Source of the DNA: Dama dama
Taxonomy: Eukaryota; Chordata; Mammalia; Artiodactyla; Cervidae
NCBI RefSeq assembly: GCF_033118175.1
Contig: NC_083696.1
Coordinates: 38,673,001 to 38,737,000 of the forward strand
DNA length: 64,000 bases
Reading direction: 5' to 3'
The position numbers and the translations under genes are program-made. Below, piece by piece: positions 23,200 to 35,355 of the stretch (position 1 is the first letter of the stretch; each line of letters starts with the position of its first letter). The notes beneath the pieces were generated by a model that saw only the letters and a list, made by a program, of their open reading frames with translations, searched no databases and was not told the DNA's origin.

Positions 23200-23535
23200 T
23201 CATATAATGGACTATCGACTGTGTGTTTTTATGTGACTGGCTTCTTTCATATAATGTTTCATACTGTTTTCAAATTTCGTCCACACTATGGCATGTATCA
23301 GTAGTTCATTTTCCTGGCCAAATAACATTCCATCACTAAAATATATTTTATTGATCTAGCTGATGGGCATTTCAGTCGTTCTGGCCATTATGAATAATGC
23401 TGTTATGAATGCTGCTGCTGCTGCTAAGTCGCTTCAGTCGCTGCTATGAATACTCATGTGCAAATCTTTGTGTAGACATATGTTTTCATTTCTTCTGAGT
23501 AGATTCCTAGGAGTAGAAATGCTGGATCTGATTTA
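23200..23535 (-). mobile_element. Old L1 fragment
   Basis: Inverted L1 ORF2 end: GGCTTCTTTCATATAATGTT, GGCATGTATCAGTAGTTCAT, TATGAATAATGCTGTTATGA, GACATATGTTTTCATTTCTT, AGATTCCTAGGAGTAGAAAT. Confidence 0.7.
23411..23439 (-). mobile_element. 29-bp micro-insertion of Bov-A2 3' tail
   Basis: The (GCT)5 and AAGTCGCTTCAGTC stretch is the inverted Bov-A2 3' tail. It is flanked by GCTGTTATGAAT (23399-23410) and GCTGCTATGAAT (23440-23451), a 12-bp TSD with one change, within the old L1. Confidence 0.85.
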
Positions 23536-23954
23536 ATAGACGTTCCCCAAAGAAGGTATATGAGTGGTTGATGAGCACATGAATTCGACAGTCTTGATCA
23601 TTGGCAAAATGGAAATACAGAGTTAAAATAAAGAATGAACTTTTATTTAGAATGCATCTCAATTAATTATACATTTATAAATGAATAGTACTGATGGCTA
23701 GAATAAATAATAAAACAATTCCCTTCTTTTAAATAACTATATACACACATATATATATAACATAAAATTGTAGAAATTTTGTTTACCTAAATAAATATAA
23801 AACTATACAAGTACACATACAAGTATAAAAGTAAAAAAATATATAAGTATACAGGAATAGAAATATTGGTGGTGTTTTTATTGCTTTAACAATGTTACTC
23901 AGTATTTAAAATCTTTCCAAATTTGAAGCCAAAAAGCACATATTGACCTATTAT

Positions 23955-24190
23955 AAAAATATTGGGGAGGGATAAATTAGGAGTTTGGGATTAACATATA
24001 TACATTACTATATATAAAATAGATAACCCACAAGGACCTACTGTATAGCATAGGGAATTACATTGAATATTTTATAATAACCTATAAAGGAAAAGATTCC
24101 AAAAAGGAATATAGCTGAATCACTTTACCGCACACCTGAAACTGAGCACAATGTTACAAATCAACCATACTTCAATTAAAAAATAAAATA
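23955..24190 (+). mobile_element. Ruminant L1 3' end
   Basis: GGGGAGGGATAAATTAGGAG, AAGGACCTACTGTATAGCAT, ACTTCAATTAAAAAATAAAA. Confidence 0.82.
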
Positions 24191-25514
24191 ATTATTTTAA
24201 TGATCTGCTAATTAATTAGGTGCTCCTTTAATTTTGCTGAAAGCATAGAATTAGAAAACACCTAGCTTGCATAAAGATTTATTTCTGCATAGTTAAAGTA
24301 ATTTACTCCCTTCATTTCTGGGAAGATACCAAAAGAGGCTTCACCAAGTCTTACCAAATGACTGTTAATTATACCTGTTTATTTTCACTGAGAGGCACCT
24401 TACTTAACTCATCAAACTTAGAAAGGGTTGGAATAAAGAAAACTTTTAATCTTTTAATTTCAATACATCTTTATCAATACGTTATTAATAAAATTATCTT
24501 ATTTCCCATGTGATTTAAATTCATTTTTGTCAAAAGCTTGTTGTTGCAGATTTAGCTCATTCAATTTATAGTGAAGGGGGGAAAGCAGAATTAGCACAAA
24601 TTCTCAAGCAGATAGATTTTACAAAAGACTACATATGGCAATTGGGGATCTGGAAATAGACTCCCTTAGCACTACTTATTCTCCGTGAACCCCTTAAAAA
24701 GTCTTACAGTCCCTTCAGGGGAACAGATGGCCCAGCTCAAAGGCATTTGTGCTTTGTTAGCGACAGAGCTAGATCTAGGATCAAATACCTCAGGCTCAAA
24801 TCCAGCGCTTTTCCCACTCTTCAATGTGGTCTGCCAAGATTATATGGACTTTGTATGAGCTGTAGAACAACAGTGCATCCCCCAAATTTCATTATCTGGA
24901 AAAGATAATATTTGATACATTTAGCTTATTTATTTCTTTTAGTTGTTTGTCTTTTTTTTTTTTTTCTTAATAACAGCAGGCTCCACTCACTGTCTAGAAT
25001 GGTTACCATAGTGATACCTAGAGATTATTTGCCTGTCCTCTCTTTAACCCCAAATGCCACAGCCTACTATTTCCTGGGCATTGAGTTCAAAGGCTTAGAT
25101 TCCTTTCTTCAAAGACAAATCAGCAATACATACGTTTCAGGAGGAGAGAAAGAACCAAAGACTTTAAAAAGGAGAAAGGAAGACAGAGACAGTGAGAGAA
25201 GTTGTTTCTATTCTTCATCCTGGGATTTGGGCGCTAGGGGGAAAAAATGCCAAAAGCTCTATCTATGCTCTGTTTCAACACTTAATCCTGAAGCAAGATT
25301 TAGGAGGAGGATCTGTTTTTCTCTCATTTCTTTCATAATCAACCCACGAGAAGAAAAAATTAGAAACGAGAAGTTGAATCCTACTGTGTTCGGTAAACAA
25401 CAGAGGAGAGAAAATGAAATTCTATTGTCTTAGGTGAACGGGAACCAATTCAACTGATAAAATATTGATAACTGTTCGGCTGTTTACTATTAGCTCTGTG
25501 CTGTAAGAAGGTGC
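24191..25514. other. No gene; possible decayed MIR
   Basis: Unique sequence with a poly-T at about 24951-24965 and weak MIR similarity near 24740-24830. The 173-codon frame at 24912-25433 has no recognisable domain. Confidence 0.4.
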
Positions 25515-25722
25515 AAGCATGCGTGCTCGGCCACTCAGTGGGGTCTGACTCCTTGTGAGCCCACCAGGCTCCTCTGTCCATCAGATTTTCCAGGCAAGAA
25601 TACTTTAGTGGTTGCCATTTCTTTCTTCAGGGGATCTTCCTGACCCAGAGATCAAATCCACGTCTCCTGTATCTTCTGCATTGGTAGGCACATTCTTTAC
25701 CACTGAGCCATCTGGGAAGCCC
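25515..25722 (-). mobile_element. Bov-tA SINE
   Basis: Inverted copy including TTTTCCAGGCAAGAATACTT and GAGCCATCTGGGAAGCCCC, with a small duplicated CTCCTGTATCTTCTGCATT region. Confidence 0.87.
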
Positions 25723-26770
25723 CAGGAAAGATGACTTTAATACAAATAAGCAAATATATAATTCCCTGAAAACTTCAATTAGTAATGGTTTCTTCCCCCA
25801 AAAATCTCATTCTGATGGCATTTGCTCATATTCTGTCTGGCTTCTATCTAAACTAAGATATTAGCAACTCTCAGTTTTTGTTGCAACCCTATGCTTTTGA
25901 ACTCTCATTTGTCATCACTTAAAAGGTGAGAGCTCTCCTTGGTCCTGGCTTACCCAGCGCTTTTGGCCTCTTCCATACTTTTGAATCAGAAAATCTCAGG
26001 TTGGCAGAGGATCTGAGATGCCATCTAAGGTCAAGGCCAGCTCAGAGTTGAAGTGCTTCCTTTCTGAACTGCTGTGACTTTGTGCCCGGAGCAGTCTCCT
26101 CCACCAAGTCTTACACTCATCTGTACATTTAATTGTTAAGACAGAGCTGTGTGCCTTACTTAAGTGACCTTTCTGAATTGGGGAATTCATTTGGAAGAAA
26201 ATTTTAATTTGGAAGCTGCTTTAATCAGTGTAATGGACAAAAAATTTTTTGGCATAAAGAAAAGAAAACACTTTGCAAATTGAAATATCTCAGGCCTCTT
26301 TAACAGCACATCTGTTGCTGTAACGAGATTTGGTAGTGCAGTTTATTAAATTCGTAGGATAAAGTGATACTGAAAGATGCAGGGAATCTTTGTCAGTGTG
26401 CCTTTTTCTCTTCCAGATAATATAATAAAAGAAATTGCTAGTTAACAATAAGGCAGGGAGCCTGTGTCTGGAGAGAGGTGGTCCAATGCAATTTGCTTCT
26501 TGTAAATGACTGCAGTGATGGATGGCTATTTTTACAGCCTGCTAATGAAACCAAGAGATGACTTATTTGGAGTGTGTTTGTGGTGCTTTGTCTAAATGAC
26601 CATTATATGGATTACTTTCCTTGCTCATGATTTGTGTAACCTCAACTCTGTTGCAGCATTTTCTTGTATCAGTCTACAAACTGAAACTGCACAGGAAAAA
26701 TATAGTGAGTGATGCTATTTGCCTAGCACCTCTCAAGAACATTCTGGCACTTTGGTCATAACAGGAAGTG
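25723..26770. other. Repeat-free unique sequence
   Basis: About 1 kb without a recognisable repeat or supported exon, about 9-10 kb upstream of NEFL. The part from 26200 to 26700 is rich in AT-homeodomain-like motifs (CTAATGA, TTAATC, GTTAAC). It could be a conserved non-coding element; cannot be told without alignment. Confidence 0.35.
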
Positions 26771-26890
26771 TGAGAATTCAGACAAACCTTGACCCAGCTG
26801 AGCGACCTTGATCAATAGTCTTAAACTCTCTGAATCTCGTTTTCCTTCTTTCTCCTTATGGAATGACAGTAATACGTAATTCATTAGAGG
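26770..26890 (+). mobile_element. MIR SINE
   Basis: 'gagcgaccttgatcaatagtcttaaactctctgaatctcgttttccttc' follows the MIR core. Confidence 0.55.
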
Positions 26891-26992
26891 TCAGTGACAT
26901 ATGCCTGAATTCTTTAGATATATGGTGTAGGCTCTAGTCTAAACCTTATATTCCACATCTTTAAAATGAGGACTATTTAAATACCCAACTCA

Positions 26993-27144
26993 GGACTTTC
27001 CTGTCAGTCCAGTGGTTAAGACTTCGCCTTCCAGTGCAGGGAAGCTAAGATCCCACATGCCTCATGGCCAAAAAACCGAAACATAAAACAGAAACAATAT
27101 TGTAACAAATTCAATAAAGACTTTAAAAAGATGATCCACATAAA
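26993..27144 (+). mobile_element. CHR-2-type SINE
   Basis: GGACTTTCCTGTCAGTCCAG head. Perfect 14-bp TSD AAATACCCAACTCA (26979-26992 and 27145-27158). Confidence 0.92.
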
Positions 27145-27158
27145 AAATACCCAACTCA

Positions 27159-27868
27159 TCAAATTTTGTGATGATTAAATGAAATTATCCAAGAAAACAA
27201 CTTAGGACTGTGCCTGATATAAAGCTTCTATTAATATTATTGCATGCAATTATGCTTAATACATTCAAGACTTTCATATTCCTTTTTAAATTTAGGTTTA
27301 TGCTTTAATTTCCTTGCTCAGACTTGGGTACTTGGTATGTGCTAAATTATTATGCCATTTTACTTCTTCTCTTTCCATCTCCTTCTCCATTTGATGGTTT
27401 CCCAGTTGGTTGATTGGTACCTTCCTGAAGATGTAAGAGCAAAGAAGCTCAGACAAATGTCTATCTATGTGAGAACTTCATTGGCCAAAGTTCAGATGGG
27501 AGAAGACATCTCAAAATAAAGCTTTGAGTGTCTTCCCTGACTTAAATGCATCTGGGTCATCCCAGAATTCATTGGTTCTGACTGATATGAATTATATCCT
27601 GGTCAACTCATATCAGGGAGACAGGAGCCTTTCTGGCTTATTCTCTAACCAGCTTCTTTATGATAATGACACTTACTGTCCTTTTCCAGTTCCTCACTGC
27701 TCAAGGTTCTCAAACTTTCATTATTTCAAAAGGAGTTATTAACCTATATTTAGTCTTAGGTATAAAGGACTAATATCAACTTTAACTCTTACCTTTCCTA
27801 CTGATACTGACATTTTAATAGCCATGCAAGCTAAAGAGATGAAGCTTTGATTTGAGTAATTGTATATC
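27159..27868. other. No gene seen
   Basis: Unique-looking sequence; no named repeat. Confidence 0.4.
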
Positions 27869-27881
27869 AAGAATCCAATCT

Positions 27882-28110
27882 GAGGGACTTCCCTGGTGGT
27901 CCACTGGCTAAGACTCTGTGCTCCCAATGCAGAGTCCTGGTCAAGGAACTGGATCCCACCTGCCACAACTAAGAGTTTATCTGCCACAACTGAGAGTTTA
28001 TGTGCTGCAACTAAAGATCCCTCATGCCGCAATAAAGATTGAAGATCCTCCATGCCGCAACTAAGACCCAGCACAGCCAAATAAATAAACACTAAAAGAA
28101 AAAGAAGAAG
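27882..28110 (+). mobile_element. CHR-type SINE
   Basis: GGACTTCCCTGGTGGTCCAC head, internal imperfect repeats of GCCACAACT(A/G)AGAGTTTAT, tail with AAATAAATAAAC and GAA repeats. TSD AAGAATCCAATCT (27869-27881) / AAGAATCCAACCT (28111-28123). Confidence 0.92.
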
Positions 28111-28239
28111 AAGAATCCAACCTAAAAGTGAGAAGCACCTAGGGCTTTCCTATCTTTCTGGAAGGGGACTAGGAGGGGATCTGGACAGGGATAGGCTTAC
28201 ATAGTCAAATGTAAGATGCGGAGGACAAATTCCCAGTGA

Positions 28240-28490
28240 ATTTGATGACAGATAACCTGGGTAAGAGCTCTGGCCTCATTGTTACAGGAGATAGGATTTG
28301 GGAAGAAATCCTTTGCCTCTGCTAAGACTTCTCAGCATCCTTATTTAGGAAGCAAGGACTGTAACCCCTGTAGAAATGTTTTGGTCTCACAGCATGGTTA
28401 CAAGGATCCAGTGATATCATGCTGAAGTGCTGGGAAACTCTCTGTTCTCCACATAAATATCGCTGTTATCATCTCTGTTTTATGACGATG
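28240..28490 (+). mobile_element. Possible MIR SINE
   Basis: Weak MIR-like order ending near AATATCGCTGTTATCATC. Confidence 0.35.
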
Positions 28491-29104
28491 CTATTGAATC
28501 ATGTGGAAAAGAAACTGGAGCATAATGAGAAACAAAAAGTGAAAACCAAAGCTCATTTTGGGGCACTAATGTTGCTGCCTTTCTAGAAATTTCAGCTCTG
28601 TTTAGAAGTAATGTCCAGTGGCTTCGGTGTGGGAGGAGGGTAAGAAGATATAACTCATTCCGAAAAATGCGACAAGCAAAGGAAAGGTTAAGAGCTGCTG
28701 AAGATGAAGCAGCCAGTGGAGGACTTGAGTGAAAAGCATTTAAATTACTTCCCAATCCCAAGAGTCTATGAAATACAGCACAAAAAACCCCCATTATAAT
28801 GGCATTAATTTTTAAAAAATTAGAAAATTCATCCATTATTGAATTTGATATAAAGTTGGAAGGTTTTAAAACTATTACAGCAGGGTTGACCAATGGACTC
28901 AAAGCATTTATGTTAAAGATTAGATTTGAAGAAAAGAAACAAAAGGTATATTTTTAGGTTTTTATAAAAGTCACAGTATATGTGAATAGCCTTCTCTTTC
29001 AAGGTTTCTTTTTAAGTTGATACAAATTCAGTATGAGGCAGCAAAGCAAGATGGCTAAAAATGTTAAATGCAATATTAGGGTGGACTAACAGAAATACAA
29101 TACC
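28491..29104. other. No gene seen
   Basis: Unique-looking. The 140-codon minus-strand frame at 28480-28902 has no recognisable domain. Confidence 0.4.
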
Positions 29105-29116
29105 TACTCATCTTTA

Positions 29117-29374
29117 TTTTTAAAATTTTTTAATTTTATTGAAGAATAGCTGGTTTACGATGTGTTAATTTCTGTTGTCTAGCAAAGTGACTCAGTTATA
29201 CATATATATATATATAAATATTCTTGTTTATATTCTTTTCCATCATGGTTTACTACAGGATATTAAACATTGTTCCCTGTCCTATACCATAGGGCCTTGT
29301 TTATCCATCCTGTATGTACTAGTTTGCATCTGCTAATCCCAACCTCTCAACCCTTCCCCCCCCCCCCCCCCACT
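29117..29374 (-). mobile_element. L1 3' end with poly-C tract
   Basis: Inverted 3' UTR: TTTTATTGAAGAATAGCTGG ... CTGCTAATCCCAACCTCTCA, then C16 at 29357-29371. TSD TACTCATCTTTA (29105-29116) / TATTCATCTTTA (29375-29386). Confidence 0.85.
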
Positions 29375-29386
29375 TATTCATCTTTA

Positions 29387-29495
29387 GAATAATAAGAACA
29401 TCCATTTCATAGAGCTACTGTGGGAATTAAATTCAAAATCTGCACAGAGCATCTGGCACAGTAACCAGCTACAGAATGTTGATTCTCTTCATTCA
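29387..29495 (+). mobile_element. MIR SINE fragment
   Basis: CATAGAGCTACTGTGGGAAT ... AGCATCTGGCACAGTAACCA. Confidence 0.55.
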
Positions 29496-29729
29496 TGTGA
29501 CCTTTCTCTGAGATCATGGCAAACTTGGCCAGAAACTTTCTTCTCCTCCTTGAGACAATGCCTAGAATTTTGCTTTTTATTAATGACTTTTGCATAGTTC
29601 TTTGAAATTTCACATACATGGGCCTTGTCTGCTTAGCTCTTTTTAAAGTGATTGGTTATGTGCTTTTTATTTGTAAATATATTTTATATTGTTAATTTAT
29701 GTTTATAATTAGAGGTGTATATGTCTATG

Positions 29730-30080
29730 TATGGTTTACATTTTTCTCTCCTGACGTAAAACTTATATTCAATGAAATGCAGAAATCCTACTAGGTTCTG
29801 AAGTTTGAAAAATGCAGACACCTGTCCCATCCATTGAGACCTAAAACAATACCATCCCCCAGAAGATTCCCTCCTGCCTCCTCCCAGTCATTCCTCACCT
29901 TGAAGCCACCACTGCCCTGATTGTTTTCCATCATAGATTAGTCCGCCTGTTCTAGAATTTCATATAAATGGAACTATATACATGTATCCTTCTATGCATA
30001 GGGTATAAGACTTCTTGGACTCAGTATCAGATTCATCCATGCTCTGTGTATCAGTAGCTGGTCCTTCTTTGTGCTCAGGT
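29730..30080 (-). mobile_element. Old L1 fragment
   Basis: Inverted: CACCACTGCCCTGATTGTTT, TCTAGAATTTCATATAAATG, ATTCATCCATGCTCTGTGTA. Confidence 0.6.
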
Positions 30081-30655
30081 ATTTTTCAAGCCCTTGGAGG
30101 CAGGATTCTGCTCTAACTCCTTGCAGGCCCCCGCTTCACCAGGCACTTAGAATTGTGTGTATTTTAAGTGTTCTAATGGCATACGGTGACGCAGTGTATA
30201 AATGCACATAGGAGTTATTTAATCCATCAAGAAGCCATTTAGACACAATCTGGTCTTGCTTTTCTAATCCAGACTGTCTCTTGTACGTTCAACTTACCAA
30301 ACACCAGTGCTAGGCATCTGTCCTGGTGTCAGCAGTCTGTCTGCTGTCCCGGAAAAACCCAGGGATCCGCCCATGAGCAGTGCTGCAACCGCATTTGCTG
30401 CATTCCCACGGCAATGAAAGGAACCGCGGCTCTGGCTGGGGCTCCAGCCTGGCTGTGAAAGAGCCGACCTTGGGTCTCTGTCTCTTGCAGACGGAAATGC
30501 TTATCCGCTGTCTTTGCAAACAGTAAACCTCACATTCCTCCGACTGATTTATTAAACCACTGCAAAGGTTGGCCAAGAAATCCAGGTGCTTCCTGGCATG
30601 TCTTTGTGGCTAGTTGCTACCCAGATTGCAGAAGCAGCTTGTACGTCTTTGCACC
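30081..30655. other. No gene seen
   Basis: Unique-looking, slightly GC-rich around 30310-30480; no supported exon. Confidence 0.4.
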
Positions 30656-30659
30656 TGTG

Positions 30660-30767
30660 TGTGTGCTAAGTAACTTCGGTCAGGTTTGATTCCCTGTGAC
30701 TCCATCAATAGCAGCCCACCAGGCTCCTCTGTCCTTGGGATTCTCCAGGCAAGAATACTGGAGTAAT
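30660..30767 (-). mobile_element. Truncated Bov-A-type SINE
   Basis: Inverted fragment with CCACCAGGCTCCTCTGTCCT and CTCCAGGCAAGAATACTGGAG. Confidence 0.8.
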
Positions 30768-31925
30768 CCTGGCAGTTACACAAGCACATCTCAACAATCA
30801 CGGTTAGTGCTGCTGGTTGGGACCCATAAGGCGGGGACCTGCCTGGACTGACTGCAAATGAAGCCCTTCAAAGTCCCTTTTATAGCCTCTTTTTACCTAT
30901 GCATCTTTGACTGTGATTAAGGGCAAGGCACTGTGAAACAGGTCTCTAGGGAGAACATACATTCCCTTGACTGGTTCCATGCAGCAAGCATTTAGGAGTT
31001 TAAACCTATGGTCATCATTTCTGCTTGGACGGCAGCAACTTCCTGTCATTTCCAATATTGCACGTGTCCTGAATACAAGGGTACTGTTCATTTTTAATTT
31101 ATTCAAGTGACATTCTCATTCCTGCCGCCGTCTACATGTCATAACGCCGCATAGCCCTTTTTACGATACATCACTTCAGAATGTGATGCTGTAAAATTAG
31201 TCATATTTTATATTACAAGGAGCAAAGTTTTCTTTCAAATATATTTCCCCAGGGATGGAGAGATTTGTGTATGATGATTCCAATGGTGAGCATAATATAT
31301 CAGGAAATAAACTGGTTCTAAAAAGTAGAGAGGTAATACATTTGTGGTTTCCATATGATATACATTTTCTGTTGATTTTACTTGTATTTCTTTCCAAAAA
31401 AGGTAAAGATGTAGAGAAAGCATGATAAACTCCCATAATGAGATGTTGGCTGCCAGCATTTCTTCTTTTATTCTTTAGAGCAATTTTAAAGGTCATTTTG
31501 CTAAAGAAGACCTATTACAAGAGTGGAAAACAAAGATATTTTAATTAGTAAAAAGGTAGATGTCACAATGTAGTTATTCTAAAGCGTTTAAATCAGCGAA
31601 GTTGCATTTAGGTCGTTCATTCCAGAAAAGGTGTCTTGTAAACTGATGTTTAGAGGAGTGTTGAGAAAGTCACATCATCAGTTATGTGTCATGTTCTGGG
31701 GGTAGCTTCCATTTTATTTTTGGAACTCTTAAGAAACCTATAATAATTCTGCAGTTTATTGCCAGCACTAGCTGTCCAAATAAAACAGGCTCCTGAACAG
31801 TTTCTTCACGGTATAAATCAGTTCCTACTGGTCTCCCCCGCAAACATGAGTGGTTTAGCGCAAGCACAGAGACTGTAGCATACAATGATCACATTCCGCA
31901 GAGACTGCAAGCAGCAGCAAAGGCC
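30768..31925. other. No gene or named repeat seen
   Basis: About 1.1 kb of unique AT-rich sequence. Confidence 0.45.
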
Positions 31926-31929
31926 AGCG

Positions 31930-32130
31930 GCATGTGTAATGGATAGAGGCCTAGTCAGACTGGAAGCAGCTTGAGCTTAGGTGTGGAGTAGCTGGGTGAG
32001 TTGGCACATGACTTACCCTCTCTGGGCCTCAGTTGTTTGCTCAGAACAAACAATAACCATCTCATGGAGATGTGGGAATTATGAAATAACAAGATATCAA
32101 ACGCCTATCTTAGGGTAGGCATCCTGCACA
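31930..32130 (+). mobile_element. MIR SINE
   Basis: TGGCACATGACTTACCCTCT followed by 'gggcctcagttgtttgctca' and 'gaaataacaagatatcaaacgcc'. Confidence 0.65.
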
Positions 32131-32951
32131 TGTTTATTTCTTTCATCCTTCTTTGCATGGACAAGCTGATGCCAATGTTGCTCACAATGATGGATATACT
32201 GGAAGGTGAGGCGTGGAGACCAGATAGGGAAGAGGACTATTCCTGCTGCTCACTGGTGGCAGGAGAACTTTGTTCTCTTGACCCCAGGAATGATGTTCTC
32301 AGGAGATCTGCCTCATAAGAATCTCAGCCTAGAGCTGAGCTTTTCCAATCAAATGCAAATACAGTACTTCTCATTTGCCAAAGGATTTTAAAATAATGAA
32401 AGTCACCAGGTTCTAGCCATCTGACCCTTCTGACTCTCCCAGCATGAGAGGGTTAAATTTTTTCAGTGCTTCGAAGAGTTATATTTTATGAGCTCTGTGA
32501 TAATGCGAGAACATTTTACTTTTAAACTAAACTACTTCAAACAGTCATTTAGGGGCATTACAGAGCTATCAGGGATAACCAGAGTGGCAGAAATTCTATG
32601 AATTTCATCAACATACTTGTCTATTTATTTTAAAAAATATTTTTTATCTTCTAGGAGTGGGTTTTGTTGGCAGTCCTCAACCAATTTCATGTTGGTGGAG
32701 AATGTGCTTAAAGGGGAATAAATGCACAGATGTGTAACAAGACCCCAGAGCCTTCTTCTAAAGAAATAACGACACCCCTGCAAATAGCACTAATGCAGAA
32801 TCATCTGTGATAAGGGAAGGAAAGTCAAGATTCTTTTTTAAAACAGATTCTAAAGTTGTTCATTTTACCTTTGCTTTGACACACAGAAATGATGCCACAG
32901 GGGTATCCAGAACAAAGTGCTGGGAAGAGGAGTTAAAAAGAAGAATGACTA
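32131..32951. other. No gene seen
   Basis: Unique-looking sequence. Confidence 0.4.
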
Positions 32952-32965
32952 GACAGAATATTTTA

Positions 32966-33410
32966 TTTATTTACTTAAGCTTTTTATTTTGTGTTGGCAT
33001 ATAGCCGATGAACAATGTTGTGATAATTTCAGGTGAACAACAAAAGGACTCAGCCATATCTATCTATCTATACATATATACACATACATATACAAATACA
33101 TATGCATGTATCCATTCTCCCCCAAACTCCCCTCCCATCCAGGCTGCTGCATACCACTGAGCATCATTCCATGTGCTGTAGATTAGGTCCTTGTTGGTCG
33201 CCCACTTTAAATATAGCAGAGTGGACATGTCCATCTCAAACTGCCTAACTACCCCTTCCTTCCATCCTTTCCCTGGGGAACCACAAGTTCATTCTCTAAG
33301 TCTGTGAGTCTCTGTTTTTAAGTACATTTGTATTATTTCTTTTCAGATTCCATATATAAGGAATGCCGTATGATATTTTTCCTTTTCTGGCTGACTTACT
33401 TCACTCAGTG
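32966..33410 (-). mobile_element. Ruminant L1 3' region
   Basis: Inverted L1 with internal TATC/ATAC-rich stretch (33056-33110). Perfect 14-bp TSD GACAGAATATTTTA (32952-32965 and 33411-33424). Confidence 0.9.
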
Positions 33411-33424
33411 GACAGAATATTTTA

Positions 33425-35305
33425 AAAAGGAGCTGGTACCTAGCAGAGGAAGGCTGAAGGTAGTGTCACCAAAACTCAAACACAGGCTGGTTCTGGGAGC
33501 CCCTCTAAAGCAAAGCTGTAGTGGAGCTATTGAAAAAGACCTGAGCTCTACATTCATAAATAGCGTTGATCTGCCCCTCTCCCCACACCCTGTTCACCAG
33601 GCTCAGCAAAGACAAGGGTCCCTGCCCTCTCATTCCTACCCTTCACACTCCAGGGTGCCTTTCTTTTCAGCTGCTCAAAGGACCGCAGCAGAGGCCCACA
33701 GGTTCCTTCTCTCCGCAGCATCTCCGTGTCCCTGCAGCATCCGTCAGCCGCCTCCCTCTTTCTGAGCCACTCCCTCCGCAGTCAAAGGCTTCAGCCAGGA
33801 GCCGTGGCAAAAAAAAAAAAAAAAACGCTGATGGACTTAAGATCTCTGAGGGTGACCTGAACTGGACGGAAAGGAGCTGGCACAAAGGAAACGAACTCAT
33901 GAATACCTAAGCGGCATAGGCGGACTCACACAGTGAGTGTGAAACAATGTGGTTTAAATGGGGGCAGGTTAAAAAAATCCATTCTGTCACTTGTCATCCA
34001 TATATAGGTAATTGGGAGCGGATAAAAATATGGCTTACTGAAGTTTTACCAACACTCCCCTCTCCTTCCCCAGAGAAGCCTTTCCCACTGTTGAGTCACT
34101 GATCAATGAGAAGACCAAAGATGCATGGGCCGAAAAAGGCATCATAATAAGTGCCTAATCACATCTGCCTGGGTCAGGCAAAATGCAGGACAGCCTCGGC
34201 TTGAAGATCCCAGGATGACTGAGTGTGGATGGACTGCTTGATAGATTTAAATGACTAATATTAATGTTTCTAAAGTTGCATTACTTGAGACCTTAAAGAT
34301 TGTCTAGAAATCTCATACAAGTTCTCTGCTGCAGTCTCGACCACAAAAAGGGAAAGGTTTTTTAAAGTCACAAAGAACCTCATCTTGTCTTGTCCAGGGG
34401 AGAGGCTGCAGTTGCTCCGGCAGCATCTGTGGTACCAGCTCCAAGTACTTCGTCCCTCTCAGCATCACAGCGAAAGCGATACCGGCTTCTCTGTTTGAAA
34501 ACTCTCAGGTTTCCCCTTCCTTTGCTTCTTTAAAAAAAATCAGAATGTTGCACCGCAAGTGCTACTCTTATACAAAGAAAACACAGATTAAATGCTTGCT
34601 TAGAAAAAGCTTAGGTGTCCGACGTATATCTCTGCAGTCTGTCCCTGAAACCGGAGAACTCCCTAACATAACGTGTGTGAAAATGCTCTGTAACCGCAGG
34701 GTTTTATCAATGTGCATTACGGCGTGCACACTCTTTCAGGTATCTGGGTTTTCCCTAAAAGAAACCAATGGATTTCGTACTGTATCTGTTGTGTATTTAT
34801 CAGAGGAGTTCGGGGGCAGAACCACACAGCTATTTTCCACCCGTCCCAGAACAAGGTGTCTCGGTCGGAGCTCTGCTCCCTGGAGACATGCTCCGCACTC
34901 CCGGCGGCGGCAGCAGCTTCCCTCTGAAAATCAGCCACCTGCCTAGCTCCTTGAAATCATCAGGTTGGGTGCAACACGAGTCTAAAAAGAGGGAAAGAGG
35001 CTTTCAATGTGATGGAGTTAGTGGTGTGGAGCAGGAATTTAGGGATGAAGAACATACAGGCAACGTGTGACAGTCGAAGTTCCCCCGCCGCAGAGCTGGC
35101 CGCTGCCTTTGCAAGTCGGTTTTCTCCCCTGTTAGTTTCAAACACCTTCTCAGCTCCCCTCCACTTATACGCTTCAACACGCTCAAAGTATTCGAGGCCT
35201 CATTCCCCAGAAAGAAATGAGAAAATCTAGGAACACTAAAAGGTTGATATGAACTGCGCAAAGGGTTTAGAAACAGTAAAATCAACAGCGGCGGTGCCGC
35301 AGTTT
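33425..35305. other. Low-repeat NEFL upstream region
   Basis: Almost no recognisable transposon for about 1.9 kb; a 17-bp poly-A lies at 33809-33825 with no SINE body I can name. An AP-1-like TGAGTCA is seen near 34094. No convincing exon was found. Low repeat density next to a neuronal promoter suggests retained regulatory sequence, but this is inference. Confidence 0.45.
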
Positions 35306-35355
35306 CACGTGTGTGTGTGTGTGTATGTGTGTGCGCGCGCGCGCGCGCGCGTGTA
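35306..35355. repeat. 50-bp alternating purine/pyrimidine tract, (GT)n(GC)9
   Basis: The tract runs without a break in pyrimidine/purine alternation: CACGTG, then GT repeats with one AT step, then nine GC dinucleotides (35333-35350), then GTGTA. It lies about 0.7 kb upstream of the NEFL start site. Such tracts favour Z-DNA and are usually length-polymorphic. Confidence 0.95.

Noticed and set aside
24912..25433. 173-codon open frame
   Set aside because: No recognisable domain, Kozak support, splice context or GC shift. It begins in a poly-T-rich stretch.
33809..33825. Poly-A as the tail of a processed retrogene
   Set aside because: No polyadenylation signal upstream, no gene-like ORF before it and no flanking duplication found.
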